DNA of 64,000 nt from contig JOSY01000069.1 in the NCBI GenBank assembly GCA_000746765.1, positions 1-64,000 on the forward strand. Direction: 5' to 3'. The notes below the pieces were generated by a model, which was given only the letters and a program-made list of their open reading frames with translations, ran no database searches and was not told the origin of the DNA. This stretch comes from Marine Group I thaumarchaeote SCGC AAA799-D11. GTDB lineage: Archaea; Thermoproteota; Nitrososphaeria; Nitrososphaerales; Nitrosopumilaceae. Within the stretch, counting starts at the first letter, position 1. Each line of letters begins with the position of its first letter. Below, in pieces: positions 38,046 to 47,498 of this stretch. Both the position numbers and the translations under genes were made by a program.

Positions 38046-39122
38046 CTAAGCGCCTTCAGGCTTCATTAAGATTTTGCCAAAGAATTTACCTTCTAACATT
38101 TTTGTGTGAGCCTCTGCGGCTTGCTCAAATGTGTAGACAGAATCAACAATGGATTTTAGTTTTCCTTGTCCCATCCAGTAAAGACCTTGATCAAGTTCAG
38201 CTTTTGTTCCTTGTGTTGAACCTAAGACATTGATTCCTTTGAAGAATATGTGTCTAAGATCTATTTGTGCGTCATAACCTGTTGTTGCACCACATGAAAC
38301 AAGTGTTGCACCATACTTGAGTAAGGTTAGTTGCTTGTTAAAGTGAGTTTGACCAATGTGATCAAATGCAATATCAATTCCAGGTGCTTCACCTTTTGTT
38401 TTTGCAAGTTCTTTTGAAATTTTGAAGACTTCTTTTTGCCAATCGTCTTTTCTGTGGTCTACTGCATAATCTGCACCTAGTTCTTTACATTTGTCTAGTT
38501 TGTCTGGACTTGCAGTTGCAATTACGTCACAGTTGTATAATTTTGCAATTTGAATTGCAAAGCTTCCAACACCAGAACCACCACCCATTACGAGTACTGT
38601 TTGTCCTGGAGTAATCTTTGCTCTACCAACTAGCATGTGCCATGAAGTTAGGAGAGTCATTGAAGCTGCTGCTGCGTCTTCAAATGAAACACTATCAGGA
38701 ATTTTTGAAACGTTGACTTCTGGTAAGTGGATTTGTTCAGAGTATGCACCCCATAGTGGTCCAGTTTGGAAACCCCAAACTTGTCTTCGGGTACAGTCAA
38801 ATTCTCTTCCATCAGTACATGCTTTACAAACTCTGCATGCAAGGTTTGAGTGAGAAACAACTCTGTCACCTACTTTGAAATTTTGTACATCTTCGCCTAC
38901 GGCGATAACTTCTCCAGATACATCAGAACCTGAAACATGTGGAAGAGGAACTGCTACTGGAACTCCTCTCATTCCCCAAATATCATTATAATTTAGGGCA
39001 GATGCTTTATTGGTAAAAATTACCTCATCTGGTTTTGGTTTTGGTTCGTCTATATCCTGGACTTTAAGGATCTTAGCATAATTATCATCTGGTGCATATT
39101 CATTGTATACGACTGCTTTCAT
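38046..39122 (-). CDS. zinc-binding MDR-family dehydrogenase/reductase
   Basis: SALNYNDIWGMRG, HVSGSDVSGEVIAVGEDV, CRVCKACTDGREFDCTR, GGGSGVGSFAIQIAK. Confidence 0.9.
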   Translation of the reverse strand: MKAVVYNEYAPDDNYAKILKVQDIDEPKPKPDEVIFTNKASALNYNDIWGMRGVPVAVPLPHVSGSDVSGEVIAVGEDVQNFKVGDRVVSHSNLACRVCKACTDGREFDCTRRQVWGFQTGPLWGAYSEQIHLPEVNVSKIPDSVSFEDAAAASMTLLTSWHMLVGRAKITPGQTVLVMGGGSGVGSFAIQIAKLYNCDVIATASPDKLDKCKELGADYAVDHRKDDWQKEVFKISKELAKTKGEAPGIDIAFDHIGQTHFNKQLTLLKYGATLVSCGATTGYDAQIDLRHIFFKGINVLGSTQGTKAELDQGLYWMGQGKLKSIVDSVYTFEQAAEAHTKMLEGKFFGKILMKPEGA

Positions 39123-39164
39123 GGAATAACAGGCTGGTTACCCATAATTATATTTTATCGGGGA

Positions 39165-39446
39165 TCAGACACGATTGAACTTAAAATCGCGTTTTGGTTG
39201 TTGTGTTGAAAGCAAGATTTGCTTTAATTGATCGTCTGAAATTTGGCCGGGAATTTTTCCCTGAGTTGCCATTCCTATTAGATATTGTTCAACCATATCT
39301 GCCAACTCGGGTTTTACCATCTTGATATTGTTTAACCTCATTCTTGCTTCAGGTACAAGAATTTGTTTTAGAATCTGTTCTTTTTGTGCAGCTAGTTCAT
39401 TATTTGTATTGTCTTGAGGTTGATCGTTTGATTCAGGAAAACTCAT
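39165..39446 (-). CDS. PDCD5-family DNA-binding protein
   Basis: ILKQILVPEARMRLNNIKMVKPELADMVEQYLIGMATQGKIPGQISDDQLKQIL. Confidence 0.93.
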   Translation of the reverse strand: MSFPESNDQPQDNTNNELAAQKEQILKQILVPEARMRLNNIKMVKPELADMVEQYLIGMATQGKIPGQISDDQLKQILLSTQQPKRDFKFNRV

Positions 39447-39453
39447 TTTGAAT

Positions 39454-39906
39454 CTAAGTGTAAACTTTCAATTGAGGATTTTCAACAACCATTTCTTTTA
39501 GAATTTCTGTTGCTAATCTATCAAGTTTTTGCATACCTTGTTTAGAAACTACACGTCCTTTCTTCTCAACTTTTTCCAAGTAACCTAATTTTTCTAATCC
39601 GTGAATTGCGTTTCTGATAATTGCACCACCGGCATCTTTGTGATGAGCTGCACCATAACCAGAGGGTTTGCCTCCACCATAATCTTTTCTTAATTCGTTA
39701 ATTCCAATTGGTCCATTAAGGTAAATTTTTCTCATAATTGAAGCACATCTAGTATGCCACCAATCGCGGTTTTGTGGTGGTTTGTCTGCATGGGCTCCAG
39801 TTTTTACAAATGGAATCCAAGAAGGAGCTGGAATATCTTCATTTTTTAGAATATCAGCTAGCTTTCCTATCAAAACATCTGCTGGTACATCGTATACCTT
39901 TGCCAT
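39454..39906 (-). CDS. rps19e: 30S ribosomal protein S19e
   Basis: VYDVPADVLIGKLADILK, PSWIPFVKTGAHADKPPQNRDWWHTRCASIMRKIYLNGPIGI. Confidence 0.95.
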   Translation of the reverse strand: MAKVYDVPADVLIGKLADILKNEDIPAPSWIPFVKTGAHADKPPQNRDWWHTRCASIMRKIYLNGPIGINELRKDYGGGKPSGYGAAHHKDAGGAIIRNAIHGLEKLGYLEKVEKKGRVVSKQGMQKLDRLATEILKEMVVENPQLKVYT

Positions 39907-39937
39907 GAAGACAAAAAATCGAGAATCGTCTTATAAA

Positions 39938-40258
39938 TCATTGAGATATTATTTTGCGGTACGTGTGCCCACACAAGTAGCAAGAGATTCTGATCGACTT
40001 GACAGATGCCCTACCCAAACGAAATCTAGAGTTAACACCAGGTGCAATGAATGATTTGCATTTTTTACAAAAAACCATCCTTAGTTCATAAGGCATTCGA
40101 ATTTTGTGTCTAGTACTAATTCTACGAGCAAGAAGAGCTTGGCGTTGAGAAAGTTCAGGATCGGTTTTTGCATTGCTAATTGCATTTTTTATTAGAATCT
40201 GCATTCTCTCCATTGCAAGTTTTCTTACTGCAGGTTTCACAATAATTTCTGAAGTCAC
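39938..40258 (-). CDS. ribonuclease P protein component 4 (Rpp21/Rpr2 family)
   Basis: RQALLARRISTRHKIRMPYELRMVFCKKCKSFIAPGVNSRFRLG...CYLCGH. Confidence 0.9.
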   Translation of the reverse strand: MTSEIIVKPAVRKLAMERMQILIKNAISNAKTDPELSQRQALLARRISTRHKIRMPYELRMVFCKKCKSFIAPGVNSRFRLGRASVKSIRISCYLCGHTYRKIISQ

Positions 40259-40293
40259 ACCTAAAAATTACTTCTCATTAGAATCAAAGAAAT

Positions 40294-40366
40294 GCAGTCA
40301 GCGGGATTCGAACCCGCGTCACAGGGTTGGAAACCCCGAATACTAACCAGGCTATACTATGACTGC
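40294..40366 (-). tRNA. tRNA-Gly (anticodon TCC)
   Basis: Hand-folded: acceptor GCAGTCA/TGACTGC, D-stem GTAT/GTAT with GU pairs, anticodon arm CGGGG-TTTCCAA-CCCTG, T-arm GCGGG-TTCGAAT-CCCGC; no encoded CCA, no intron. Confidence 0.95.
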
Positions 40367-40388
40367 AACAAAGTGCAAATTTTGGTGC

Positions 40389-41057
40389 CTACATAAAAAT
40401 GGTTTTTTCGTACTCATAGAGCATTCGGGCAACTACAGTATGACCTTCAAAGGATTCATCACCAACAGAATACATTTGAGCAAACTGTTTTTCAATAGAA
40501 TCTGAAAAATGTCCTTTCTGAAATCCTCCAAATACAAGGCAATAGTCATCATTGATCTCTCCCGCAATTTTTTCATACGAGTTTTGAGTTCCCTTGGTAG
40601 AAAGCCCAATTATTTTTGATGGATGTATGTCATCAATTAGTTCTGAGAATGTTTTGTTTTTGATTTCAAGTAGTGTGTCATCGTTTGCGGTTATCTTTTT
40701 TTCTTTATACAATTTTTCAATCAATCCTGCAAATCTATGATAAGACTTTGGCACATGCACATTTTGACCAAAATAGATTACTTTATCATCAATTGTATGA
40801 ATATAGAGTTTGATTTTGTTTTTTAGATAAAGTGGAATTGTTGTAGCTTCAAGTATTGAAAAGTGAACAAGATCAGGTCTGCCTCTCTTTAATTCATTAT
40901 TGATTCCTTTCATTGCTGCAAAGTGCCAAGAGTTATCTAGTAAAATTTCAGATGAAAGTTTTCCTAGCTTTCTTGCATGTGAAACTACTGATGGGTGATG
41001 TTTTAGATCAGATGGGACAAGCTCTAGTGCAGATTCAGCTAAAACTATAGAAATCAT
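40389..41057 (-). CDS. 16S rRNA pseudouridine N1-methyltransferase Nep1/Emg1
   Basis: LDNSWHFAAMKGINNELKRGRPDLVHFSILEATTIPLYLKNKIKLYIHT, HVPKSYHRFAGLIEKL. Confidence 0.92.
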   Translation of the reverse strand: MISIVLAESALELVPSDLKHHPSVVSHARKLGKLSSEILLDNSWHFAAMKGINNELKRGRPDLVHFSILEATTIPLYLKNKIKLYIHTIDDKVIYFGQNVHVPKSYHRFAGLIEKLYKEKKITANDDTLLEIKNKTFSELIDDIHPSKIIGLSTKGTQNSYEKIAGEINDDYCLVFGGFQKGHFSDSIEKQFAQMYSVGDESFEGHTVVARMLYEYEKTIFM

Positions 41058-41058
41058 T

Positions 41059-42174
41059 TTAGTTTAACATTTGAATTTGATTCTTAAATTCATTCCAACC
41101 TGGTTTAGGATTTCCATTCTCATCAAACAGTCCAGCATTACAGACATAATGATTTAGTCGCTCAATTACGTGTTCGCTACTACCAAAACCTGAACCACCA
41201 ATCTCAAGTTTGCTTTCTCCAATATCCTGTACTTCAAATGAGCAGGTCCCCTCAGGCTTGTCATTTTGCCTGTACCAGGTGAAAAATTCTAGTTCTGATT
41301 CATTTTCTGCATAAAATTCAAAAGATTTTTCTAAAAATTCAGTCTGGGACTCTTCACTTCCCCCAACAAAGTCAGATGTACTCCAACTTATCTCAAAAAT
41401 AGCAGCATTTCTATCTCCTGCTAAATCAATAGCCTGTTCTAGGTCTTCTTTTGCTTGTTGCGGGGTTTTTACCATATCACCAACAGTGTCAACTGGGGAA
41501 TACGAGAATGCAACAAAATCGCCAACATCCAAATCAGCTACAATGTTTTCCAAGTTTTTATTCAAAACCTGGTGCAATGCAAATGCATTTCCAATCTTTA
41601 CGTCAGGATGTTTTTCTTTAATTTTATCATATACTCCGGTGAACAATTCTTTGTAGGGCGGAATATTTTGTTCATAGTATCGGAATTGAGATTCTGTTTC
41701 ACCTGCAAGAATTACAGTGTCAACAATATGATAGCGAGATAAAATTGCATCAAGAACACTAACTACTCTATCTTCATTTAGTGATTGAATAGGTGGTTTT
41801 CCAATCCAATCTGGAAACGGTCCTAGTGTTTCTCCATTAATTAGTGAAAAGTAAAGTGTAACTTTGAGATCATTTTTTTGGTTAAAGCTCATCAATGCAT
41901 CAGAGTATTGCCAATTGTATTCTCTGTGTTCAGGTTCAATTAAATTCCAAAATAGATAGACATTACTTCTTCCAATTCCAGATTCAGATGCAGTAGCATA
42001 GATTTCATCTAGTTCTTGCAATGTTACAGATTGAGTTGGAGAATTAATTACTAGACCAATTTTCTCATTAGTCTTTTGAGGAATAATTTCTGAACTTGGA
42101 AGAGTTAAGAAACCTGCAGTTATTGCAATAATTGCAGCTACACCAATAGATAATCCCAAAAATTTCTTATTCAC
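41059..42174 (-). CDS. exported/membrane-anchored TIM-barrel glycosidase-like protein
   Basis: N-terminal hydrophobic segment; VYLFWNLIEPEHREYNWQYSDALMSF, VILAGETESQFRY, AIFEISWST. Confidence 0.6.
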   Translation of the reverse strand: MNKKFLGLSIGVAAIIAITAGFLTLPSSEIIPQKTNEKIGLVINSPTQSVTLQELDEIYATASESGIGRSNVYLFWNLIEPEHREYNWQYSDALMSFNQKNDLKVTLYFSLINGETLGPFPDWIGKPPIQSLNEDRVVSVLDAILSRYHIVDTVILAGETESQFRYYEQNIPPYKELFTGVYDKIKEKHPDVKIGNAFALHQVLNKNLENIVADLDVGDFVAFSYSPVDTVGDMVKTPQQAKEDLEQAIDLAGDRNAAIFEISWSTSDFVGGSEESQTEFLEKSFEFYAENESELEFFTWYRQNDKPEGTCSFEVQDIGESKLEIGGSGFGSSEHVIERLNHYVCNAGLFDENGNPKPGWNEFKNQIQMLN

Positions 42175-42285
42175 AAGATAGCCATCATTAAATGAGAGTA
42201 AAAAAGTTTACAAAAAGATCATTATGGATCGTGGGAACTTTTATTATGTCTGAGTTTGGTTTGTAATTTGATTAAGTTAAGATAA

Positions 42286-42363
42286 CGATGAGTGGCTCTC
42301 GGGCAGAGATTAATCCACAACCGGCTTGCGAAGCCTTAACGCGTGGACCTTAACCACTCATCG
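42286..42363. ncRNA. candidate structured RNA of unidentified family, strand unresolved
   Basis: 10-bp closing stem CGATGAGTGG (42286-42295)/CCACTCATCG (42354-42363); hairpin CTCT-CGGGC-AGAG; TCCAC/GTGGA enclosing GGCTT-GCG-AAGCC; elevated GC locally. Confidence 0.5.
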
Positions 42364-42422
42364 GTCATCGTAATATTCCGATAACTATTATGTTTCGTAT
42401 GCTTTGGTTGTGATTCTGTTAT

Positions 42423-45074
42423 CTATCCAGAAGTACAACCACTAAATCCACATTCAATGCAGATACTACAACCTTCTACAAATACAAGGTTGTTCTTACA
42501 TGTTGGACATAGACGATCTTCTGCAACCTCTTCTTGTTGTAGCGGTTCAGATTTGATTTCTTCGTCATGAACTTTCAATGCAAGTGCTGCATTAACTTGT
42601 GATTTGATGTATGGATTTGTAATTTGTGTTGTAACATAATCTGTTACATGTTCACTTGGCATAACATCAAATGTTTTTTCTGCATTTTCACTTGTCATGT
42701 GAAGCACTTGTTTGTGTCTAGAGCCATCACGATATACTGTGATACCTTTGAGACCAATTTCGTGTGCTAGCAGATATGCAGATTTTACGTCTTCTGCTGT
42801 TACATCATATGGCATGTTGATTGTTTTTGCAATTGCATTTCCAATCCAGTCTTGCCATACACCTTGAGCCATCAAGTGATCAGCCCAGTGAATATCCATT
42901 GCAGTTACAAAGACATCTTGCATCCATTGAGGAATTTCATCAATTCCTTTCAATGAACCATAGTTGTCTGCAATCTTTGCAAGAATTTCATCGTTGTAAA
43001 GATTATTTTCTTTTAGGACTTGTTCTACAATTTTGTTTGTGTAGAAGAATCTTCCTACAGTAACTCTCTTTTCAAATACCAATGCAAATGCAGGTTCCAT
43101 TCCGTTTGAACAGTCTGCAATCATTGACAGTGTACCTGTTGGGGCCACTGTTGTTGTTAGGACATTTCTTACTCCATATTGTTTTATTTTTTCAATTAAT
43201 GCATCCCATTCATAGGAGTGAGATTCTTTTGGTTTTTCATAATATCCTGCAACAGGAATCTTTCCTTCAGGATATTCTGTCTTGGAACATAGTGGGAATT
43301 CGCCACGAGACTTTGCAAGGGCTACACTTTCTTCCATGGAATAGTATGTTAGGGTTTCAGATAATTTGGATTGTAGTTCATATCCCTCTTTGGAGTTATA
43401 TGGGATTCTTAGTTTGTACAAGAGATCTGCTACTCCCATTACACCTAATCCAATTCTTCGAGATTCTTTTGATGCTACGTTGATCTCTGGGACTGGATAG
43501 TGATTAACATCAATGATGTTATCAAGGAATCTTGTAGTCTTTCTGATTGTCTCTTCATATCTTTGCCAATCAAATTCATAGGTTCCATCGGCTTGTCTCT
43601 TTACGAGATTTACCAAATTGATAGAACCAAGATTACATGATTCGTATGGGTAAAGACTTTGTTCACCACATGGATTTGTTGCACGTAATGGTGCTTGTCT
43701 TGCTTTTGCAAATACATTGTATTTGTTAATTTGATCAAAGAAGATCAAACCAGGTTCTGCACTTTTCCATGCAGATAATGCAATCAAGTCAATTAGTTGA
43801 TGTGCGTTGATTTCTTTGACTGGTTTTTTATCACGAGGACTACGTAGAACGTAGTTACCGTCACTAGTGTTTACAAGTGCATGCCAAAAGTCTTCCCAAA
43901 CACCAACACTGACGTTAAAGTTTTCTAAAACACCAGGCTCGGTTTTGTTTGTGATGAATTTTTCAACATCTGGATGCCATGCTTCAATTATACCCATGTT
44001 TGCACCACGTCTCTTTCCTCCTTGTTTAACAACTTCAGTTACAGTGTTAATGATGTTCATGAAAGACACTGGACCTGATGCAACACCTGATGTTGATGCT
44101 ACAATGTCACCTTCTTCACGAAGATCAGAGTAGTTGATTCCAACTCCACCACCAGATTTGAAGATTAATGCTGCATCAGAAGTTGATTTCATAATTTCTT
44201 CCATGCCATCTTGCATTCCAAGTACAAAGCATGCAGAGAGTTGACCTAGTCTTCCACCTGCATTCATCATTGTTGGAGAGTTTGGCAAAAAGTCTTGTGA
44301 AACCATCAGATCAAAGTACTCAGTGATTTTGTCTGCATAGATATCAAGTTTCTTTGCTGCAAGTAGTGTCAAAAGTTCTTTGAAGCTTACTTTCATCTGA
44401 CCTTTGTTTGCAAGTGTTACATAGTGGTTGATGAGTGATCTGAAATGCCATTTATTGAAGAAATAGTCTCCGACTTTGAATTTGTAGTCAAAGGCATCTA
44501 GTTTTTCAAGATAGGACTTTGCTTCTTCTACATCTTGTTTTGAATTTCCAGATTTGTCAAATACTTGTGCATCATACATGAGATCACCTATTCCGACGAG
44601 TATTGCTACTCTCTCAAACATTTGAGTTGGAGATTCAATAATCTCATTCTTTCCATTTCTGAAAAGATATCTTGATGCCAAAACTCTAAGACAATTCAAG
44701 TCAAACTTTTTGGAAACTGGATCAAGGGCCTTTAGATTCAAGACCTTCATTTTCTCGTCTCTTAGCTTTCTTCTCTCATGACGATAAACGATGTATGCTT
44801 TTGCAATATCGCTATTACCACTGTCAATCAAAGTAGACTCTACAATATCTTGAATATCTTCAACTGTAGGAGTTCTCGAACTTGTAAATCCCTGTTCGAC
44901 TAATTTGTTAACAACATTATCTGCTAACTGATCGGCTAGACCACGGTCGGCTTTAGAGGTGGCAGCCAATGCCCTGAAAATGGCATTTGAAATTTTATCT
45001 TTATTGAAAGCCGTTACTGCGCCACTGCGCTTACGGATCTCATTGATAGTATTTTCTATTTGTGAATTATCCAT
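42423..45074 (-). CDS. nrdJ: adenosylcobalamin-dependent (class II) ribonucleoside-diphosphate reductase
   Basis: ATP-cone, LPNSPTMMNAGGRLGQLSACFVLGMQDGMEEI, ATNPCGEQSLYPYESCNLGSINL, TTVAPTGTLSMIADCSNGMEP, C-terminal CPTCKNNLVF...CSICIECGFSGCTSG; ATG at 45074 behind GGGGAG; ORF track starts at TTG 45104. Confidence 0.96.
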   Translation of the reverse strand: MDNSQIENTINEIRKRSGAVTAFNKDKISNAIFRALAATSKADRGLADQLADNVVNKLVEQGFTSSRTPTVEDIQDIVESTLIDSGNSDIAKAYIVYRHERRKLRDEKMKVLNLKALDPVSKKFDLNCLRVLASRYLFRNGKNEIIESPTQMFERVAILVGIGDLMYDAQVFDKSGNSKQDVEEAKSYLEKLDAFDYKFKVGDYFFNKWHFRSLINHYVTLANKGQMKVSFKELLTLLAAKKLDIYADKITEYFDLMVSQDFLPNSPTMMNAGGRLGQLSACFVLGMQDGMEEIMKSTSDAALIFKSGGGVGINYSDLREEGDIVASTSGVASGPVSFMNIINTVTEVVKQGGKRRGANMGIIEAWHPDVEKFITNKTEPGVLENFNVSVGVWEDFWHALVNTSDGNYVLRSPRDKKPVKEINAHQLIDLIALSAWKSAEPGLIFFDQINKYNVFAKARQAPLRATNPCGEQSLYPYESCNLGSINLVNLVKRQADGTYEFDWQRYEETIRKTTRFLDNIIDVNHYPVPEINVASKESRRIGLGVMGVADLLYKLRIPYNSKEGYELQSKLSETLTYYSMEESVALAKSRGEFPLCSKTEYPEGKIPVAGYYEKPKESHSYEWDALIEKIKQYGVRNVLTTTVAPTGTLSMIADCSNGMEPAFALVFEKRVTVGRFFYTNKIVEQVLKENNLYNDEILAKIADNYGSLKGIDEIPQWMQDVFVTAMDIHWADHLMAQGVWQDWIGNAIAKTINMPYDVTAEDVKSAYLLAHEIGLKGITVYRDGSRHKQVLHMTSENAEKTFDVMPSEHVTDYVTTQITNPYIKSQVNAALALKVHDEEIKSEPLQQEEVAEDRLCPTCKNNLVFVEGCSICIECGFSGCTSG

Positions 45075-45208
45075 TATAATCTCCCCGCAAGAGGTTATGA
45101 TCAATATGGGTATAAATGGTTTGTCAGTTTTTGTCTTGAACTTCGGTTCAAAAAATTTGACAACGCTACTATGAAGTTCATAATGGCATAACTTTCACAA
45201 TATACGAT

Positions 45209-45253
45209 GATCGCAAAGATCTGAAACAGATCAAAAAGTTTCTAAAAATGATC
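45209..45253. promoter_or_regulatory. GATC cluster upstream of nrdJ (45209, 45218, 45229, 45250)
   Basis: Four GATC in 45 bp, start-to-start spacings 9, 11, 21 bp; another at 45099. Function not established. Confidence 0.35.
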
Positions 45254-45278
45254 GTAACTAGTTTTTCAATTATGAATT

Positions 45279-47447
45279 TCAGACAACGTATGGAGACTTA
45301 CACTTTGGACACTTGTCTTCAAATGGTTCGTCTTTGAAACCACACTCACCACAGATTGCAATCTCCTGAACTGGTTTGAATGAGGTTGTAAGTTCGGATG
45401 TCTTCTCAATTGCCTTTTTGATTTCTGCAGGCTTTGCATCTTTGCCAATTTTTAGTGTGACAAACAAACCACCATTTAGCAACTTTGCAAGTTTGTTGCA
45501 TTCAGAGATAGGCTCACTCTTGGCAGTATAATCGGAGATTTCAGAAGCATCAATAGTAATTCCTTCAGAGTAAGAGTCTCCTTCCATGGAGTTTAGTGAG
45601 GAGTTTTTGCCGTATTTCTCACCATCAAGTGTGGCAAATCGGGTTGCACTCTCAGTCTCAGTCATACAAATAGCCACAGTATCACCTAATTCTTTGCCTT
45701 TTTTGGCTCCAACATCGACTGCAGTCTCAATTACCTTGTGAAGTATTTCACGACCTTCCTTGTTATCCTGGAATCCAAGGATGTTAAAGACTGCCTCCTT
45801 GAGGCCTACTAGATTAACTACAAGTGAAACATTGCTTTTTTGCATATATTGGGTATTTTTGGCCAAAATTGGGTTCAAGCCACGTCTGGTCAAATCTGAA
45901 ATGTCTTTCTTTCTTAACGCCATTGAAGACAAAGCTGGTTTCATGAGCAATGCCAATCTTGCTCTAAAGTAAGTTTCATCTTTGTTTGATTCAAATGCCA
46001 ATCTTGGAAGATTGATTGAAACTGACTCAAGCATAATTGAAAGTGGGCCAGAGTTCTTAGTGGAGCCATTGGTAACACCATGACTTGATGTTTGTCCTTT
46101 AGCAAACATTACTTTTCCACCAAGTGAAATTATTTCAGATGCAGTTGCTGAAACATCTGTAATCTTTCCCTTTTCATTATCTATGATTAAACCGATCTTT
46201 GGAATTGGAGTGAGCTTTGTGTAGTTTTTGTATGCATTGATAATTGAATTAATTATTTTTGTATCAGATCCTAATTGCAATCTAATTGAAACGTTAGTGC
46301 TTGATTTGTTGTATTTAGAAGTTGTAGATGCAGTTGCAAATGCTGCAGTTAATTTTTGTTCTAGTTCTGGAAGTGACTTTGAGTGTTTTGAGAACAGTGA
46401 AACTAATCCATCAAGTACAATTTCTTGTGAAGCTTCTTTTGAAAGAAGTGAAATTACAACAGACAATGCACTTGTGATTTCATCAAGTTGTTTTGATGCA
46501 GGAATTCTTGAAACATCAAGATATTTTCCGCCAAGATCAATTCCATCTTCGATTAATTCTTTAACATTAACAAATATTGTATCAGGTATCATTGACCAGA
46601 TTCCAGGATTTGCAATGTGCAGATCACCAGAAAGATGAGAGTCAGCTACATCTTTTGGTAAGATGTTTGTAAGAAGGTGTTCAGCAAAAACTCTTTGACC
46701 TGTTTTAAACAAGAGACCTTCAGCACCATTATCGACATTGTCCAAGTTAGTAATCATCTCTTGAACATCAAACACTGGCAAGCCTAGGCGTGCAAGCTTG
46801 TTGCGGTATTCCTCATGACCGTGCTCAAGCAGCACAGAGTTTACCATTTCTCGAATAAGTGAGCCTGTAAGATAGGTGGTTTGATACTTGTAAATTCTAT
46901 TTTCAACTTCTTCAGTAATTTTTTGTGCTAGTTCAAGTGGTAGGCTGCCCTCACGTACCAAAGACTGAATAATTTTATGGGAATTAAATTCCTCAATTGA
47001 TTCGTGTGATGTTCTAACATACATCTTTCCGCTTTCAATAATTGATCTTTCTTCAATTTGTCTGGCTAAGCTTAAAACTAATTTTCCGAGATTTGTAATT
47101 GTGTAACGTCTTTCAGATTTGTTTAATGCAACAAGTGATTGTCTAAGTAATTTTCTCAAGTGGTATGCAAATTTTCCACTCTCTTTTTTTGATTTGAATC
47201 CAGCTAGGGATTTTAATTCTGAATAAGTCAGAGGGCCTTTTGAATTTAGAATTCTCAAGATATCAATTCTGTTAGGACTTGCCATTACAGAGAAGATCAT
47301 TCTGACACGTTTTGATGTAGATTGTAAAATTCCACCGCGTTTTTGTGAATCCGAATCATCATCTAAGTCTGCATCTAGATCATCATCCATATCGGCATCT
47401 AGATCACCTTCTAGATCCATTTCTAATTCTTCATCACTCATTTTCAT
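45279..47447 (-). CDS. wHTH + ATP-cone + NrdD-like domain + zinc ribbon, no glycyl-radical motif; probable RNR regulator
   Basis: wHTH VMASPNRIDILRILNSKGPLTYSELKSL...FAYHLRKLLRQSLVAL; ATP-cone MYVRTSHESIEEFNSHKIIQSLVREGSLPLELAQKITEEVENRI; NrdD-like TETESATRFATLDGEKYG; C-term CGECGFKDEPFEDKCPKCKSPYVV*. Confidence 0.8.
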   Translation of the reverse strand: MKMSDEELEMDLEGDLDADMDDDLDADLDDDSDSQKRGGILQSTSKRVRMIFSVMASPNRIDILRILNSKGPLTYSELKSLAGFKSKKESGKFAYHLRKLLRQSLVALNKSERRYTITNLGKLVLSLARQIEERSIIESGKMYVRTSHESIEEFNSHKIIQSLVREGSLPLELAQKITEEVENRIYKYQTTYLTGSLIREMVNSVLLEHGHEEYRNKLARLGLPVFDVQEMITNLDNVDNGAEGLLFKTGQRVFAEHLLTNILPKDVADSHLSGDLHIANPGIWSMIPDTIFVNVKELIEDGIDLGGKYLDVSRIPASKQLDEITSALSVVISLLSKEASQEIVLDGLVSLFSKHSKSLPELEQKLTAAFATASTTSKYNKSSTNVSIRLQLGSDTKIINSIINAYKNYTKLTPIPKIGLIIDNEKGKITDVSATASEIISLGGKVMFAKGQTSSHGVTNGSTKNSGPLSIMLESVSINLPRLAFESNKDETYFRARLALLMKPALSSMALRKKDISDLTRRGLNPILAKNTQYMQKSNVSLVVNLVGLKEAVFNILGFQDNKEGREILHKVIETAVDVGAKKGKELGDTVAICMTETESATRFATLDGEKYGKNSSLNSMEGDSYSEGITIDASEISDYTAKSEPISECNKLAKLLNGGLFVTLKIGKDAKPAEIKKAIEKTSELTTSFKPVQEIAICGECGFKDEPFEDKCPKCKSPYVV

Positions 47448-47498
47448 GTATCTTTCTAAAAAAACGCACTAATTAAGACTTATGACAGTATGATTTTG

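Noticed and set aside
42286-42363. Interpretation as a tRNA (Leu/Ser-like or intron-containing)
   Set aside because: Acceptor-like closing helix is 10 bp and no TTCRAAT-type T-loop exists on either strand; kept only as an unassigned structured RNA.
43733-43746. GATCaaagaaGATC inside nrdJ
   Set aside because: Explained by coding sequence; used as evidence that GATC pairs also occur by chance.
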